Source of the DNA: Salvelinus alpinus
Lineage: Eukaryota; Chordata; Actinopteri; Salmoniformes; Salmonidae
Reading direction: 5' to 3'
Length of the DNA stretch: 64,000 nt
Assembly: GCF_045679555.1 (NCBI RefSeq)
Contig: NC_092090.1
Span: 31,261,288 to 31,325,287, forward strand
Part shown: in pieces, positions 1 to 11,700 of the stretch
How positions within the stretch are numbered: the stretch's first letter is position 1
How the letters are laid out: the number at the start of each line of letters is the position of its first letter
Translations under genes and position numbers: made by a program
Notes under the pieces: generated by a model
The model's input: only the letters and a program-made list of their open reading frames with translations
What the model was told of the DNA's origin: nothing
Databases searched by the model: none

Positions 1-1580
1 CTATGCGTAGATGATAACAACAATGCAAATAGTCTGGGTGGCCCTTTGATTAGACGTTCAGGAGTCTTATGGCTTGGGGGTAGAAGCTGTTTAGAAGCCT
101 CTTGGACCTAGACTTGGCGTTCTGTTACTGCTTGCCGTGCGGTAGCAGAGAGAACAGTCTATGACTAGGGTGGCTGGAGTCTTTAACACTTTTTAGGGTC
201 TTCCTCTGACATTGCCCGGTATAGAGGTCCTGGATGGCAGGAAGCTTGGCCCCAGTGATGTACTGGGCCGTACGCACTATCCTCTGTAGTGCCTTGCGGT
301 CGGAGGCCGAGCAGTTGCCATACCAGGCAGTGATGCAACCAGTCAGGATGTTCTCAATGGTGCAGCTGTAGAACCTTTTGAGGATCTGAGGACCCATGCC
401 AAATCTTTTCAGTCTCCTTGTCGTGCCCTCTTCACGACTGTCTTGGTGTGCTTGGACCATGTTAATTTGTTGGTGATTTGGACACCAAGGAAATTGAAGC
501 TCACAACCTGCTCCACTACAGCCCTGTCGATGAGAATGGGGGCGTGCTCTGTCCTCTTTTTCGTGTAGTCCATAATCATCTCCTTTGTCTTGATCACGTT
601 GAGGGAGAGGTTGTTGTGCTGCTACTACACGGCCAGGACTCTGACCTCCTCCCTATAGGCTGTCTCGTCGTTGTCAGTGATCAGGCCTACCACTGTTGTG
701 TCATCGGCAAACTTAATGATGGTGTTGGAGTCGTGCCTGGCCGTGCAGTCATGAGTGAACAGGGAGTACAGGAGGGGACTGAGCACGCACCCCTGAGGGG
801 CCCCTGTGTTGAAGATCAGTGTGGCGGATGTATTGTTACCTACCCTTACCACCTGGGGGCGGCCCATCAGGAAGTCCAGGATCCAGTTGCAGAGGGAGGT
901 GTTTAGTCCCAGGGTCCTTAGCTTATTGATGAGCTTTGAGGGCAGTATGGTGTTGAACGCTGAGCTGTAGTCACTGAATAGCATTCTCACATAGGTGTTC
1001 CTTTTTTCCAGGTGGGAAAGGGCAGTGTGGAGTGCAATAGAGATTGCATCATCTGTGGATCTTGTAACGGATGTGAAATGGCTAGCTAGTTAGCGGGTAC
1101 GCGCTAATAGCGTTTCAATCAGTTACGTCACTTGCTCTGAAACCTAGAAGTAGTGGTTCCCCTTGCTCTGCAAGGGCCGTGGCTTTTGTGGAGCGATGGG
1201 TAACGATGCTTCGTGGGTGACTGTTGTTGATGTGTGCAGAGGGTCCCTGGTTCGCGCCCGGGTCGAGGGGACGGACGTAAAGTTACACTCTCATGCATGT
1301 TTCAATGTTATTTACATAGAAGTAGTTTAGCTCCTCTGGTAGGCTCGTGTCGCTGGGCAGTTCTCGGCTGTGATTCCCTTTGTTGTCTGTAATGGTTTGC
1401 AAGCCTTACCACATCTGACGAGTGTCAGAGACGATGTAGTAAGATTCGATCTTAGTCCTGTATTGACGCTTTGCCTGTTTGATGGTTCTTCGGAGGGCAT
1501 AGCGGGATTTCTTATACGCTTTCGGGTTAGAGTCCCGCTCCTTGAAAACGGCAGCTCTAGCCTTTAGCTCAGTAAGAATT
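1..1580 (-). mobile_element. L2/CR1-like LINE, degraded 3' half
   Basis: Minus-strand fragments of a non-LTR reverse transcriptase. At 625-990 the translation has the RT motif FADD ([12 protein letters not shown]) and the block [12 protein letters not shown]. Further toward the C-terminus (125-597) come WSKHTKTVVKRA and SCTIENILTGCI followed by AWYGNC, typical of fish L2/CR1-like ORF2. The part at 1-125 is the 3' UTR, and related 3' UTR copies recur at 21220-21548. Sequence at 1305-1580 belongs further upstream in the same LINE family. The middle of the RT is missing, and a 225-bp TG...CA element (1063-1287) sits in the gap. Frames are broken and the copy is dead. Family name is by motif only. 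Confidence 0.8.
1063..1287 (+). mobile_element. TG...CA bounded, tRNA-like short element (copy A)
   Basis: This 225-bp unit starts TGTAACGG and ends AGTTACA, so its ends are short inverted repeats of LTR type. It contains a tRNA-like T-arm/B-box (GGTTCGCGCCC) near 1250. Two further copies, in reverse orientation, sit inside the hAT-like elements at 24789-25016 and 59013-59210, and the last has a clean 4-bp duplication (ccag). Flanks here (atct / ctct) are not an exact duplication. It could be a solo LTR of a small retroelement or a tRNA-derived SINE with coincidental ends. Confidence 0.65.
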
Positions 1581-3060
1581 TATACCCCAGTCTTGGTGGC
1601 GGTAATTCAACAGAAATTGGATGCCAACCACCGTTAAACCTCAGCGAATAAGATGTATGTTTAGAAACTCTGATTTAGGCCTACACTTGCATTACATTTA
1701 CAATCCATTAGACTACTGTAGGTGGCGGTAAGGATGACGATTGGGTTATTTGCCCACTAAAGGCAGGAGCGGGGAAAACTACCCTACCCAGCATACATTA
1801 CAGCATGCAAACCGAAGTTGCAGCGCCAGCGTGAAGAAGGTAAAGCGGTAGATGCAGCTAGCTAGCAACACAAATCAGCTTTATGTAGTAGCTAGATAGT
1901 TTACTGAACACATTCCAGCGTATCAATGAAGTATTGTAAGATATAGAATGCTTGTGTGTGGTTGTGGTATGTTCCACCCTCCCTTTATTCAAAGTCAGCT
2001 ACAGCTAACGTTAGCTAGCCAACGAGGCTACTAGTTGACATTAGCTAGATATCCAACGTCGATTTCCACAACTGGTTTACTCCTTGGTGAATTACTCAAC
2101 CCTGCATGTTGTTATGCTGTCTTCCCGTCAAATACCATGACAAACAAAAGCTAGCTAGGAGACCTGAGATACGCACGAACTAGCTACTAATGTTAGGGGG
2201 CGTAGTCGCTGTGTTAGCTCTTGTCCATCGCACGACGACGAGATGCCCCTGCTTTGTCGTTTTCCATATCCTTTCATCGTAACTCATCAAAGTAAACATG
2301 TTTGTAGTTTGCGGGATTACTTTTCTCTGTATGTGCGTTCTCCCAAAAGACGGGTTAGGAGTACTTTCTCCCAAAAGACGGCTTAGGAGTACTTTCATTA
2401 TCGTCAAAAGACCCTGATCCACGCTTATGCGTGGGATCTGCACTACGAGCTGCTTGCACAAGCGTGGACCAGAGCTTCTCTTGCAGTATCATTGAGCTAG
2501 ATGTAGGACTCAGGCCCGTTTTAGGATGGGCAGCGCCATTGAGGACTTTAAACATGTTTAAGTAGTCAACAGGGTGGGACATCCTATAGGTTAAGGAAGG
2601 ATCAAATAATTCCATCCAGGTTGATGGAGGGATCAGCCAATTAATTATACTCATGAGCAAACATCCCATAACTGCAGTTGGCAATAAATCGCCAACCTTT
2701 ATACCTGTTCAAACAACACTTAAGGTGGCAGTATGCCTCTTTTCAGTTTGTTTACAAACTCCATAGAAGTAGTAGAAGGAGAAAATTGACTACTTCAAAA
2801 TGGAGTTGGCCTCAGTTGCTTTGCCCATGCTCTAGCAGACGTCATAATGGGACAGATACAATGTTGCGTCCTCTAACTACAATATATCTATGGGTGGTAT
2901 ACAAGGCAACTCATTGTCATTGCGTGATGGACCAGAGCTACTGTGTTGTGTGCAGATCAATCTAAGTATATGAGTCTAGTTGTATGTATGCAATGTAATC
3001 ACAATTTACATATATGCAGTGAGTGGGTAACAGACTGTGATCTGTGTGTATTTTTTACAG
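1581..3060. other. Upstream region of tssc4, no coding gene seen
   Basis: No convincing coding exon. A candidate first non-coding exon for tssc4 is around 1740-1840, ending at GAAG|gtaaag. This is suggested only by the donor-like site and by position. A 28-bp unit is tandemly duplicated at about 2339-2395 (core cccaaaagacgg). GCTAGC-rich stretches occur near 1855-2180. Long reading frames at 2180-2684 (minus) have no recognisable product. Confidence 0.4.
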
Positions 3061-3611
3061 ATTGTCGCTACACCATTTTAGTCTGGTATTGGTCACACCA
3101 TGGCAAAAGTTGGAGCTGTCATCAATCCCCACACATTTGTTGAGTTATCTGAGCTGAGCAGCATCCCAACCAGCTCCCGCAACCTGTGAGTCTGCAACTC
3201 CAGTAAGATACGTTCTCACACTAACACAAACAGTAACATTACGTAGGATGTCAAACATTAAATTATCTGAAGGCCATCGGTACAGATGCACCCACTTACA
3301 GTACTCAATGTTCACACTACGCTGCAGAGGACTTATAGGCCTACTCATCTGCAGTTGACTCACCACACCTGATGTCACACTTGACATCTTGTGTTGATGT
3401 TGTGCAATTGCTCTGAAATGTTAGTTTAATTGTTTTTACCTGTCAATGTACTTATTATTTACAGTATAGGCCTAAGCTTTAAATGGCTAGATCCGTGTTG
3501 CTGTTTTTAATGTATATCTTTCTGTGTGTCTGTTAAGGGTAGAAGGACTGCCATCACCCTTGAACCTCACTGATACAGAAAGTGGCGGTGTTGCAGCTCT
3601 ACCAGGCTAAG
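3061..3611 (+). other. Probable 5' UTR exons of tssc4 with a 52-codon upstream ORF
   Basis: Two splice-consistent exons precede the tssc4 coding exon: 3061-3187 (acceptor ttttttacag, donor gtgagt) and 3538-3611 (acceptor ctgttaag, donor gtcagt). The second joins to the acceptor cttccag just before 3719. Joined together they carry an ATG in good context (acaccATGG at 3099) that stays open across the junction for about 52 codons. It ends in TAA at 3608-3610, before the tssc4 ATG. The encoded peptide starts MAKVGAVINPH and is not recognised. It may be a regulatory upstream ORF or a small independent protein. Confidence 0.5.
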
Positions 3612-3786
3612 GTCAGTCATTTCTTGACAAAGTGAAAATATTATAATGCATGCTATATTACCGTACATATTATATGTTTCAATTACCACTCAGAACAACC
3701 CTCTCATACTCTTCCAGGCTCTTGGCCCCTTGACTGTGTGAAAGTTGTTTTTTTCATGTGGTATCAGACCCAGGCCCTTGAGAGCA

Positions 3787-4725
3787 ATGTGTGAGCAAGA
3801 GGACCACGGAGACGGTGGCCGTAACAAGCTGTCCAACAGTGACGCCATCAAGCTGACAGATGACCTCTCTCTGAGTGACTCCGACCCTGAAGAGCGTAAT
3901 GAGTCCATAGACCCAAAGGTGGAAGACTTGTCCTCATCTGATGATGAAGAGCACCAGAACTCTTGCCCTGGTCCCGGTCCCAAGAAACCTGCATTCAGTC
4001 TGACAGGTGGCAGCTCAAGCTTCTCCAACCGCAGCCGAAGCATCTTTGATTGCCTGGAGAGTGCCGCTAAGCTGTCCTCATCCCATCTGGGCCAGGACAA
4101 TGTCATTGACGGGGTCTTTGCACGTCCCCCTCCACCCCCACTGCTGCCGAGTGGAAAGAAGTATGGGGAGAAGGTGGGGGAATTGGTCAGCAAGCCTCCT
4201 CAGAAGAGAGGAGTGCCAGATTACCTGGTGAATCCTGAGCGCTGGACGCGCTACGACCTGGAGGATGTGCCAGAGACCAGTGACAGCAAGAATAGCATGG
4301 AGGCTGAGCAGTACATACAAAGCCTGCAGCAGAAGGAGAAGGAGAACACGATGGAAGATGATCCTGAAGAGCCTTTTACACCTACTTTCAACCAGGGCCA
4401 GAGCAATAGCTCAGAGCATAAGATCGTGTTCTCCAGGCCTAGCCGGCCACAGAAAGATGAATCTGCAGAAGTTAACAAGCCTGATCGAACTAAGAAGGCA
4501 GGGATGGGTCTCTGTCACTTAGATGATGAAGAAGAGGAGGGTATAGGCCTAGCAATCGCCCCCCAATGCCCAAAGGAGAGTGAGCGGAAGAGGAAGTGGA
4601 CACCGGTGGGTGACGCAGAGGGTGTGCTGAATGATCGGAAGGATCAGCCGCCTATTGGCTTCGTCATTAGTAGGAACGTCAAAAGGAAGAACTTCCGCAA
4701 GACTTCAGAGAAGGAGGAGGACTGA
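3787..4725 (+). CDS. tssc4: TSSC4, U5 snRNP-associated factor
   Basis: An uninterrupted 312-residue coding exon, as in mammalian TSSC4 where the CDS is also in one exon. Seen in the sequence: an acidic Ser/Asp-rich N-terminus (residues 27-54, LSLSDSDPEE and SSSDDEE), the family signature SSFSNRSRSIFDCLE at 77-91 (human has SSTFSQRSRDIFDCLE), and VPDYLVNPERWTRYDLEDV at 143-161 (human VPDYVAHPERWTKYSLEDV). The C-terminus is basic, with KRKW at about 268. Known for the family: a nuclear protein bound to U5 snRNP that helps assemble the U4/U6.U5 tri-snRNP. The frame is open back to 3745, but the first ATG is 3787 (gcaATG, purine at -3). An acceptor cttccag at 3718 fits one or more 5' UTR exons. 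Polyadenylation may use AGTAAA near 5086. No disruption seen. Confidence 0.93.
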   Translation: MCEQEDHGDGGRNKLSNSDAIKLTDDLSLSDSDPEERNESIDPKVEDLSSSDDEEHQNSCPGPGPKKPAFSLTGGSSSFSNRSRSIFDCLESAAKLSSSHLGQDNVIDGVFARPPPPPLLPSGKKYGEKVGELVSKPPQKRGVPDYLVNPERWTRYDLEDVPETSDSKNSMEAEQYIQSLQQKEKENTMEDDPEEPFTPTFNQGQSNSSEHKIVFSRPSRPQKDESAEVNKPDRTKKAGMGLCHLDDEEEEGIGLAIAPQCPKESERKRKWTPVGDAEGVLNDRKDQPPIGFVISRNVKRKNFRKTSEKEED

Positions 4726-5703
4726 GAGTACACATGCATGACCTCAATCAATTGAAATAATTGAGGACCCTAAATATGAACAGTATTTTAGTGCTTCCTT
4801 GTAGAACCTCAACCAGTGGAGTTTTTTTCCTAATCAAGGGAATGGTTTCGGCCTCTTGACTTTATCAGAATCAATGTAAAATGTGTATTTTGAATATTAA
4901 CTTCAAACAATGAAAGCACTTGTCAGTAATGCTAATGTATATGGCTGTTTTGAAGTCCAAAGAATATTGAATTTAGCTGTCAAGTATACTGGTGGAAGTG
5001 TAATGTAAACCATTGTATTTGTAGTAGACCCTTGTAAGTGGCATTATTTTTCCTATTGCTATAACTATTATTGATTTATTGGCGCAGTAAAGTCTTCCCA
5101 CAACTAAATCGTTCTTTGTCACTTATGATTATTTGTTCCTGTATTTTCCATGGCTGATGTGAAGCCAATAGTGTTTAATTTGTGATTCGTCTAGAAGTTA
5201 TCTGACGTGTATTTGAAGAGTGTGCTTATGAGTTTTAATATACATTGCTACATTCATATCAACGTCAAATAATTAAATGATTTCGTTGGTTTCACAGATA
5301 AGCAAAGCACAATCATTTGCATGCACTTTCACTGGTAGAGAGATGCAAAGAGACTCAGTTTTGGTCACTAACTGTAAACCTTTTAAACGACTGCGACTGT
5401 CCTATTATGACCAGATGGCCGCATTGCTATTCCACGGGAAGCGCTCAATATCAGCGCCTCACCTTTTGAGAAGCAGTGACGCTACCTACCTGAAAGCAAT
5501 TGACTCAGAAACGCGGAAGTGAAGTCAACTTATCTTTAGCTCAGTACAGTAGTTTTTAATATTTTACTTTTAGTATAATTAGAGCTCCATGTCTGAAGTA
5601 AGGGTAAACGTTTCGTGAGTAATGAAGAAAACCGCGCTCTGACGACAGAAGATGTGAATGGTGATCAATATTCGCTCAATTTGGATTACGAGCGTATTGC
5701 AAC
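4726..5703 (+). other. tssc4 3' UTR and tssc4-ano9 intergenic region
   Basis: AT-rich and non-repetitive. The first part (to about 5110) is probably tssc4 3' UTR, with a variant poly(A) signal agtaaa near 5086 followed by a GT-rich stretch. The rest should hold the ano9 promoter and 5' UTR, because the ano9 start codon is at 5704. No other gene is supported. Confidence 0.45.
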
Positions 5704-8700
5704 ATGTACTTCAAGAATCCAGAGCAGGTGAGGAAAATGATTTATAAACAACTCGCCTGCAAACCGTTTAGGAAACATGTTTTCATGTAGCCTACAGTAT
5801 TTTGAATGATTATAAAATCAGTTGGACGGAATAATGTATTTTTAAAATGTTATACTCACTCATGGATTATGGCAATGAAACTGCTTTTTAGAGTTTACGG
5901 TCATAGCAGGTTAAAATGTATGGCAGTCTTGCTATAGCCTGTGCAGAAATCAATACGTTTGTGTGTGAGTATACTGAGTTGTGTTATGTTACTGTAACAA
6001 AAGTGGTCTACAGTGCCTTATCTATGGACTAGATGTGGGTCAAACGTCACACACACCCTCATTTTACAGGTGTTTTATTTGGACTGAGAACGCATTGACT
6101 GTGGCTCATTGTAGCTGAGGTTCCCTGAAACTATTTTCTGCCTCGTAGTATGACCATGTACAGTACCTTCAGAAAGTAATCAGACCCCTTGACTTTTTCC
6201 CACATTATGTTACGGCATCGAGTCTTTTGTGTATGACTACAAGCTTGGCACACCTGTATTTGGGGAGTTTCTCCCATTCTTCTCTGTAGATCCTCTCAAA
6301 CTCCTACAGGTTAGATGGGGTGCGTTGCTGCACAGCTATTTTCAGGTCTCTCCAGAGATGTTAGATCGGGTTCAAGTCCTGGCTCTGGGAGGGCCACTTA
6401 AGGACATAGAGACTTGTCCCGAAACCACTCATGTGTTGTCTTGGCTGTGTGCATAGGGTCGTTGTCCTGTTGGAAGATGAACCTTCTCCCCAGTCTGAGG
6501 TCCTGAGCACTCTGGAGACGGTTTTCATCAAGGATCTTGCAGTACTTTGCTCCGTTCATCTTTGCCTCAATCCTGACTAGTCTCCCAGTCCCTGCCGCTG
6601 AAAAACATCCCCACAGCATGATGCTGCCACCACCATGCTTCACCGTAGAGATGGTGCCTGATTTCCTCCAAATGTGACGCTTGGCATTCAGGCCAAAGAG
6701 ACCAGAGAATCTGGTTTCTCATGGTGTGAGAGCCTTTAGGTGCCTTTTGGCAAATGGGCTGTAGTGCCTGTTACTGAGGAATGGTTTCTGTCTGGACACT
6801 CTACCATAAAGGCCTGATTGGTGGATTGCTGCAGAGATGGTTGTCCTTCTGGAAGGTTCTCCCATCTCCACAGATGAACTCTAGAGCTCTGTCAGTGGGA
6901 CCATCGGGTTCTTAGTCACCTCCCTGACCAAGGCTCTTCTCCCCCCGAGTCTTGGTGGTTCCAAACTTCTTGCATTTAAGAATGATGGAGGCCACCGTGT
7001 GCTTGGGAACATTCAATGCTGCAGAATTGTTTTGGTACGCTTCCCCAGATCTGTGCCTCGACACAATCCTGTCTTGGAGCTCTACGTACAATTCCTTTGA
7101 CCTCATGGCTTGGTTTTTGCTCTGACATGCGCTGTCAACTGTGGGACCTTATAGACAAGTGTGTACCTTTCCAAATCATGTCCAATCAATTGAGGTGGAC
7201 TATCAATGGAAACAGGATGTACCTGAGCTCAATTTTGAGTCTAATAGCAAATGGTCTGAATACTTATGTAAATAAAGTATTTCTGTTTTAATTTTTAATA
7301 AATTAGCAAAAAATTCTAAATCCCGGTTTTTGCTTTGTCATTATGTGTGGGTATTGTGTGTCGATTGCTGAAGAATTGTTTTTATTTAATCCATTTTAGA
7401 ATAAGGCTGTAACGTAACATGGAAAAAGTCAAGTGGTCTGAATACTTTCCGAAGGCACTGTATAGGCTGGAATCATTGCAGCAGCTAAAATAAATTAACA
7501 AAAATCCAAGACCAACTTCAAATATTTCAGATTTAAAGGTCACTTATCTGGCCTTTGGGTTTCAAGCATAACTTCACTCAAAGTCGGCTGAACAGTCTCC
7601 CACCATGATCCTCATCTAAAGCATGCAGATCTTTGAGAAATTGTCACGTCTCAGCTTTTTACCATGGACCATGTTTCTCTGAAGAGTGTCTATGATTTAT
7701 GTGCTGCTGAGGCCTGATGTATGACACCTCTCCTCTGGCAATCCATGCTATATCCACTACACAGTACCCTACATCAGAGCCAGCCTCCTTTCAACGTTTG
7801 CCTGGTCTTGGCTGTGCTCCTGGTGAAACAGGCTATTTCATTAAAGTTTATGCAACTGCACTAAAGAGGGTAATAGTGGCACACCTCCAAAATATGATCA
7901 GTCAAGATTGGATCATGTCTCTCGAGACATAGCAGAGCATAGAACTCAGTGTGGCCTTTGAACAAAATCTAAATGTTATATTCTGAGGTTTAAATAATCC
8001 CATCGTTTTGTACAGCAAAAGCCTACAAGCCCTCCCAGCCAATCAGTGTGAGGAGGAGTCTATGGAACATTTTCACTGATGGGCGTGTTGGGGCCTGTAA
8101 TCTGGAAAATCCTGTGGGAGTCTGGAAGAATGAAAGTGAAAGACTGACAGGCTTTAGAGAGAAACCTGCATAACAACAGAGATGGCAAGAGGGATGGCCC
8201 AGTTGCCTTTATTTGTTTTATCCCACTGCTTAGAGATGTGTGTTAACATCTCATGGACCAACTGTAAAAAGGAATTTGCCTAGTATCCCTTTTTTCGACA
8301 CAGGATAGTGAAGCCACAATGACGATTTGGCTGTAGTGAATGAAGGCACATCATTGACCATTATGTTAGCTGAGAGGTTCCTTGTGGTCCATGCTGACTG
8401 GCACATGCCTGGCAGACCACTGCAGTGAGGTGGGGAGGTGGGCCAGCCCTTGTATCACAAGAGAGATGTCACATTGTTCCTCTATGTTACCCTGTGTTTT
8501 AGGATGGTATTGAGCTGCAGGAGCGAAACACGGATGGCTTTGACAATACCATGGAGGCATTACTCCCAACTCTGGTAAGTGACAACGCAACACACACCAT
8601 CTATTAATTTCACCGCATTCATAACTTAGAGCCATACATAGTCATACAGGTGATAATTATTCACACAGTCCCTAGAATACAGAAAAGCTTGTGTGTGTTT

Positions 8701-11700
8701 CCCACAGCACCAGCAGAGGACATATGATTATGTTCTAGTTGCTGACAAAGTTGAGGACCAAGAACACCCAAAGTTTCTGAAGCAGATAGCTTTTATTGAC
8801 CACCTGAGGAAGAAAAACATGAAAGTGACAGTGAGTTTGTTACTTGATTGAATAAACGTTTAAATTCTATATGGAGCGTTGTTGAAGCAATGTTCCTTCA
8901 TTGGGATGTGTACAATATTGTATTGGGATGTGTACAACTGTAGAGAATGTGTGAAAGTTATACTGTAACATCATGGCCAATCCTCCCAAAATGATCCAAT
9001 TTCACCTCGTTCAATGCTCATCATGTACTTTGCCTGTTTTTGTGTCAGAAAATCGTTCATGATGACAAGGTGTTTTATGGTGTCCGGGCCCCGAAGGAGA
9101 TCTTTGACAAGTACAGGTACCTACTAAAGGTGTCTGATGCTTGCAACTGGAGCGGCGACCGGAAATGTGTCATCATCCCTCACTCAACCAGGTGAGATGC
9201 ATTGAACTCTCACTCTTGCCATTCCATACGCAAAACACATTAAATTCCAACATGTTCTCTTACCTTTTCCTGTTTTTTTTCTTCAGGATCAGAGTAGTGG
9301 ATTACATCCTACACCACACCCATATCAACACAGGAGGTATGTGAAGTGCTCCCTCCATTGATCTCTTTAGCAACATATTTGTCCCTGACTTCAATTGTTC
9401 GTCACTCCTAACCCTCTTTTTCCTTTCAACACAACAGAGAACCTCAGAGAGCTCCTGAAGAAGGGTGTCTTTGAGGCCACATTCTGCCTGCATGAGGTTA
9501 AAAAAACATCTCCCTAATTAATATACCTGATTAGTATACCTGATTACTTGTTTAATTTTGAGGGGCATTGTAGCTGTTTATGCCTTGTATGATCGTAAGT
9601 AGCCCATATGAAATTCATTGATTGTGAAATACATCTACAGTATGAGCCTCTTTCTGTTTTTATAGAGGAACAAGCAAAAGGTGTTGAAACAAAAGTGGGC
9701 ACGATGGTCTGCTCTCTGTACCACCCAGCCTGTTGATGATGTCAGGTAATACCTTCTATATATCCTGCTGTGTTTCTGTGTCTTTTGGTTTCACAGTGGC
9801 TTTTCCTCAATTGGATTTGCTCAACTCCTGCATCCTCTCACCTCCGTCCTCTCTGGCCTCCTTTTGAAAAAGGTCATAGGTAATCGAGGAGAGGCGTCGA
9901 GAAGGGGGAAAGTGGACAAAATTGTGCTTGTATGAAATAAGACTCCTTGTGCAATAGCACATGGACGTAAATTACGTTTACAGGGTGGAATCCCCAAGTA
10001 AATGTATACAGTGATTAAAACAAATGTAGCTAGCTAGTTGTGCAAGACACGTTGGAGATGAAATGATCAATAGAATATTGTTTTTAAATGTTTGCATGCT
10101 TCTACACCTGCATTACTAGCTGTTTGGGGTTTTAGGCTGGGTGTCTGTACAGCACTTCGAGATATTAGCTGATGTACGAAGGGCTATATAAAATAAAATT
10201 GATTGATTTTCTCCTTCAAGAAAACGATAGCTGATTTCAAAGTGGGTGTGGAAGATTAAAACTCTTCCGCGAAGGAATCATGTAGGATTCACTTGTGCTT
10301 CCATGCCAAAAGGAGGCAATCGAGGAAGGGAGGACCATCTTCCGTTTCCTACAAAACATTGTCACTCTCCTTGACCACTTATCGGTTTCAGGGTCAACGA
10401 GGAGAAAGGACTGGGGAAAGAGGGTGGAGAACAGACTTTTGCCCAAATAACAAAAAGTCTATCTCACTTTCAAAGCAATTAACTCTGTTTCCAGGAAGTA
10501 TGTCAGCTAGTGGTTATATCCACACAGAACTTTGGGTTTGCCGATGCAGCTAAATGTGATGTGCTTACCTTAAGCAGGATTTCCCAAACTCGGTCCTGGG
10601 GCCGCCCCTGGGTGCATGTTTTGGTTTTTGCCCTAGCACCACACAGCTGATTCAAATAACCAACTCATCATCAAGCTTAGTTTGAACCAGCTAAGAACAG
10701 CCTTTAGCTATGGTATATTGGCCATATACCACACCCCCTCGTGCCTTATTGCTTAAATATATAGCATGCAAATAGCAATACAACATGTCATTTACCTCAG
10801 TGGTGTGAAAGGGAAATTATCAAGATTAAACTAAACTGTGAAACTGAACTACATGTTAATTAAAAATATTTTTTAATCCCCCTGGAAACCTAGTAAGGGG
10901 TGTTAACTGAATAGGAATGTCCGTTTCCTGGTTTGAATTTGAACATGCAAACTGAAATGTATCTTTATCTGTCAGGAGTTACTTTGGAGAGAAGGTGGCT
11001 CTGTATTACCTTTGGTTGGGCTTGTACACCATCCTGCTGGTCCCTGCAGCCATTCTGGGTGTGATTGTGTTCCTGTATGCACTGGCTTTCTTTAACACCA
11101 GCCCCCTCATGTGAGTTGACAGGCCCACGGAGCCAAACTCTTTATTAAGCTGATTGGTGCTGACATTTTAGTAGGAAGAAAAAATAGGTTACATGGAGTT
11201 GCTCCTCTTTAAAACTCTCATGTGTTTCTGAAGGTGCATTGTGTGTCTTCATATTACAGAAAGGAGGTCTGTGAGTCTGACACCGTAATGTGCCCGAGGT
11301 GTGACAAATGGTGTCAAGTATGGCAGCTGCGTGACACCTGTACCTATGCCAAGGTAACTCATGTCATTCTACCATACTGCATTGGAAACTTTACTATTTA
11401 AAAAAAATAGTTAATAAAGTTTGTATGTTCAAAATGTGTCTTGTGTGCAGGTGAGTCATCTGTTTGACAATGAGGGAACGGTGTTCTTTGCTATGTTCAT
11501 GGCAGTCTGGGGTAAGTCTCTCACACAGGATAAAACTGATTATTTCCATCCAATACATTTTTAATTCAGATAAATCTTGACATTGTCATGACTCATGTCC
11601 TTTTTATTTTTCCAGCTACCATTTTTCAGGAGCTGTGGAAGAGACACAAAGCAACGTTTGTGTCCAAATGGAAAGTCTTTGACTGGTGTGAGGAAGAGGT

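Noticed and set aside
478-906. 142-codon plus-strand frame
   Set aside because: Antisense of the LINE RT at 409-990.
3690-4193. Long minus-strand frame of 167 codons
   Set aside because: Antisense shadow of the tssc4 coding exon.
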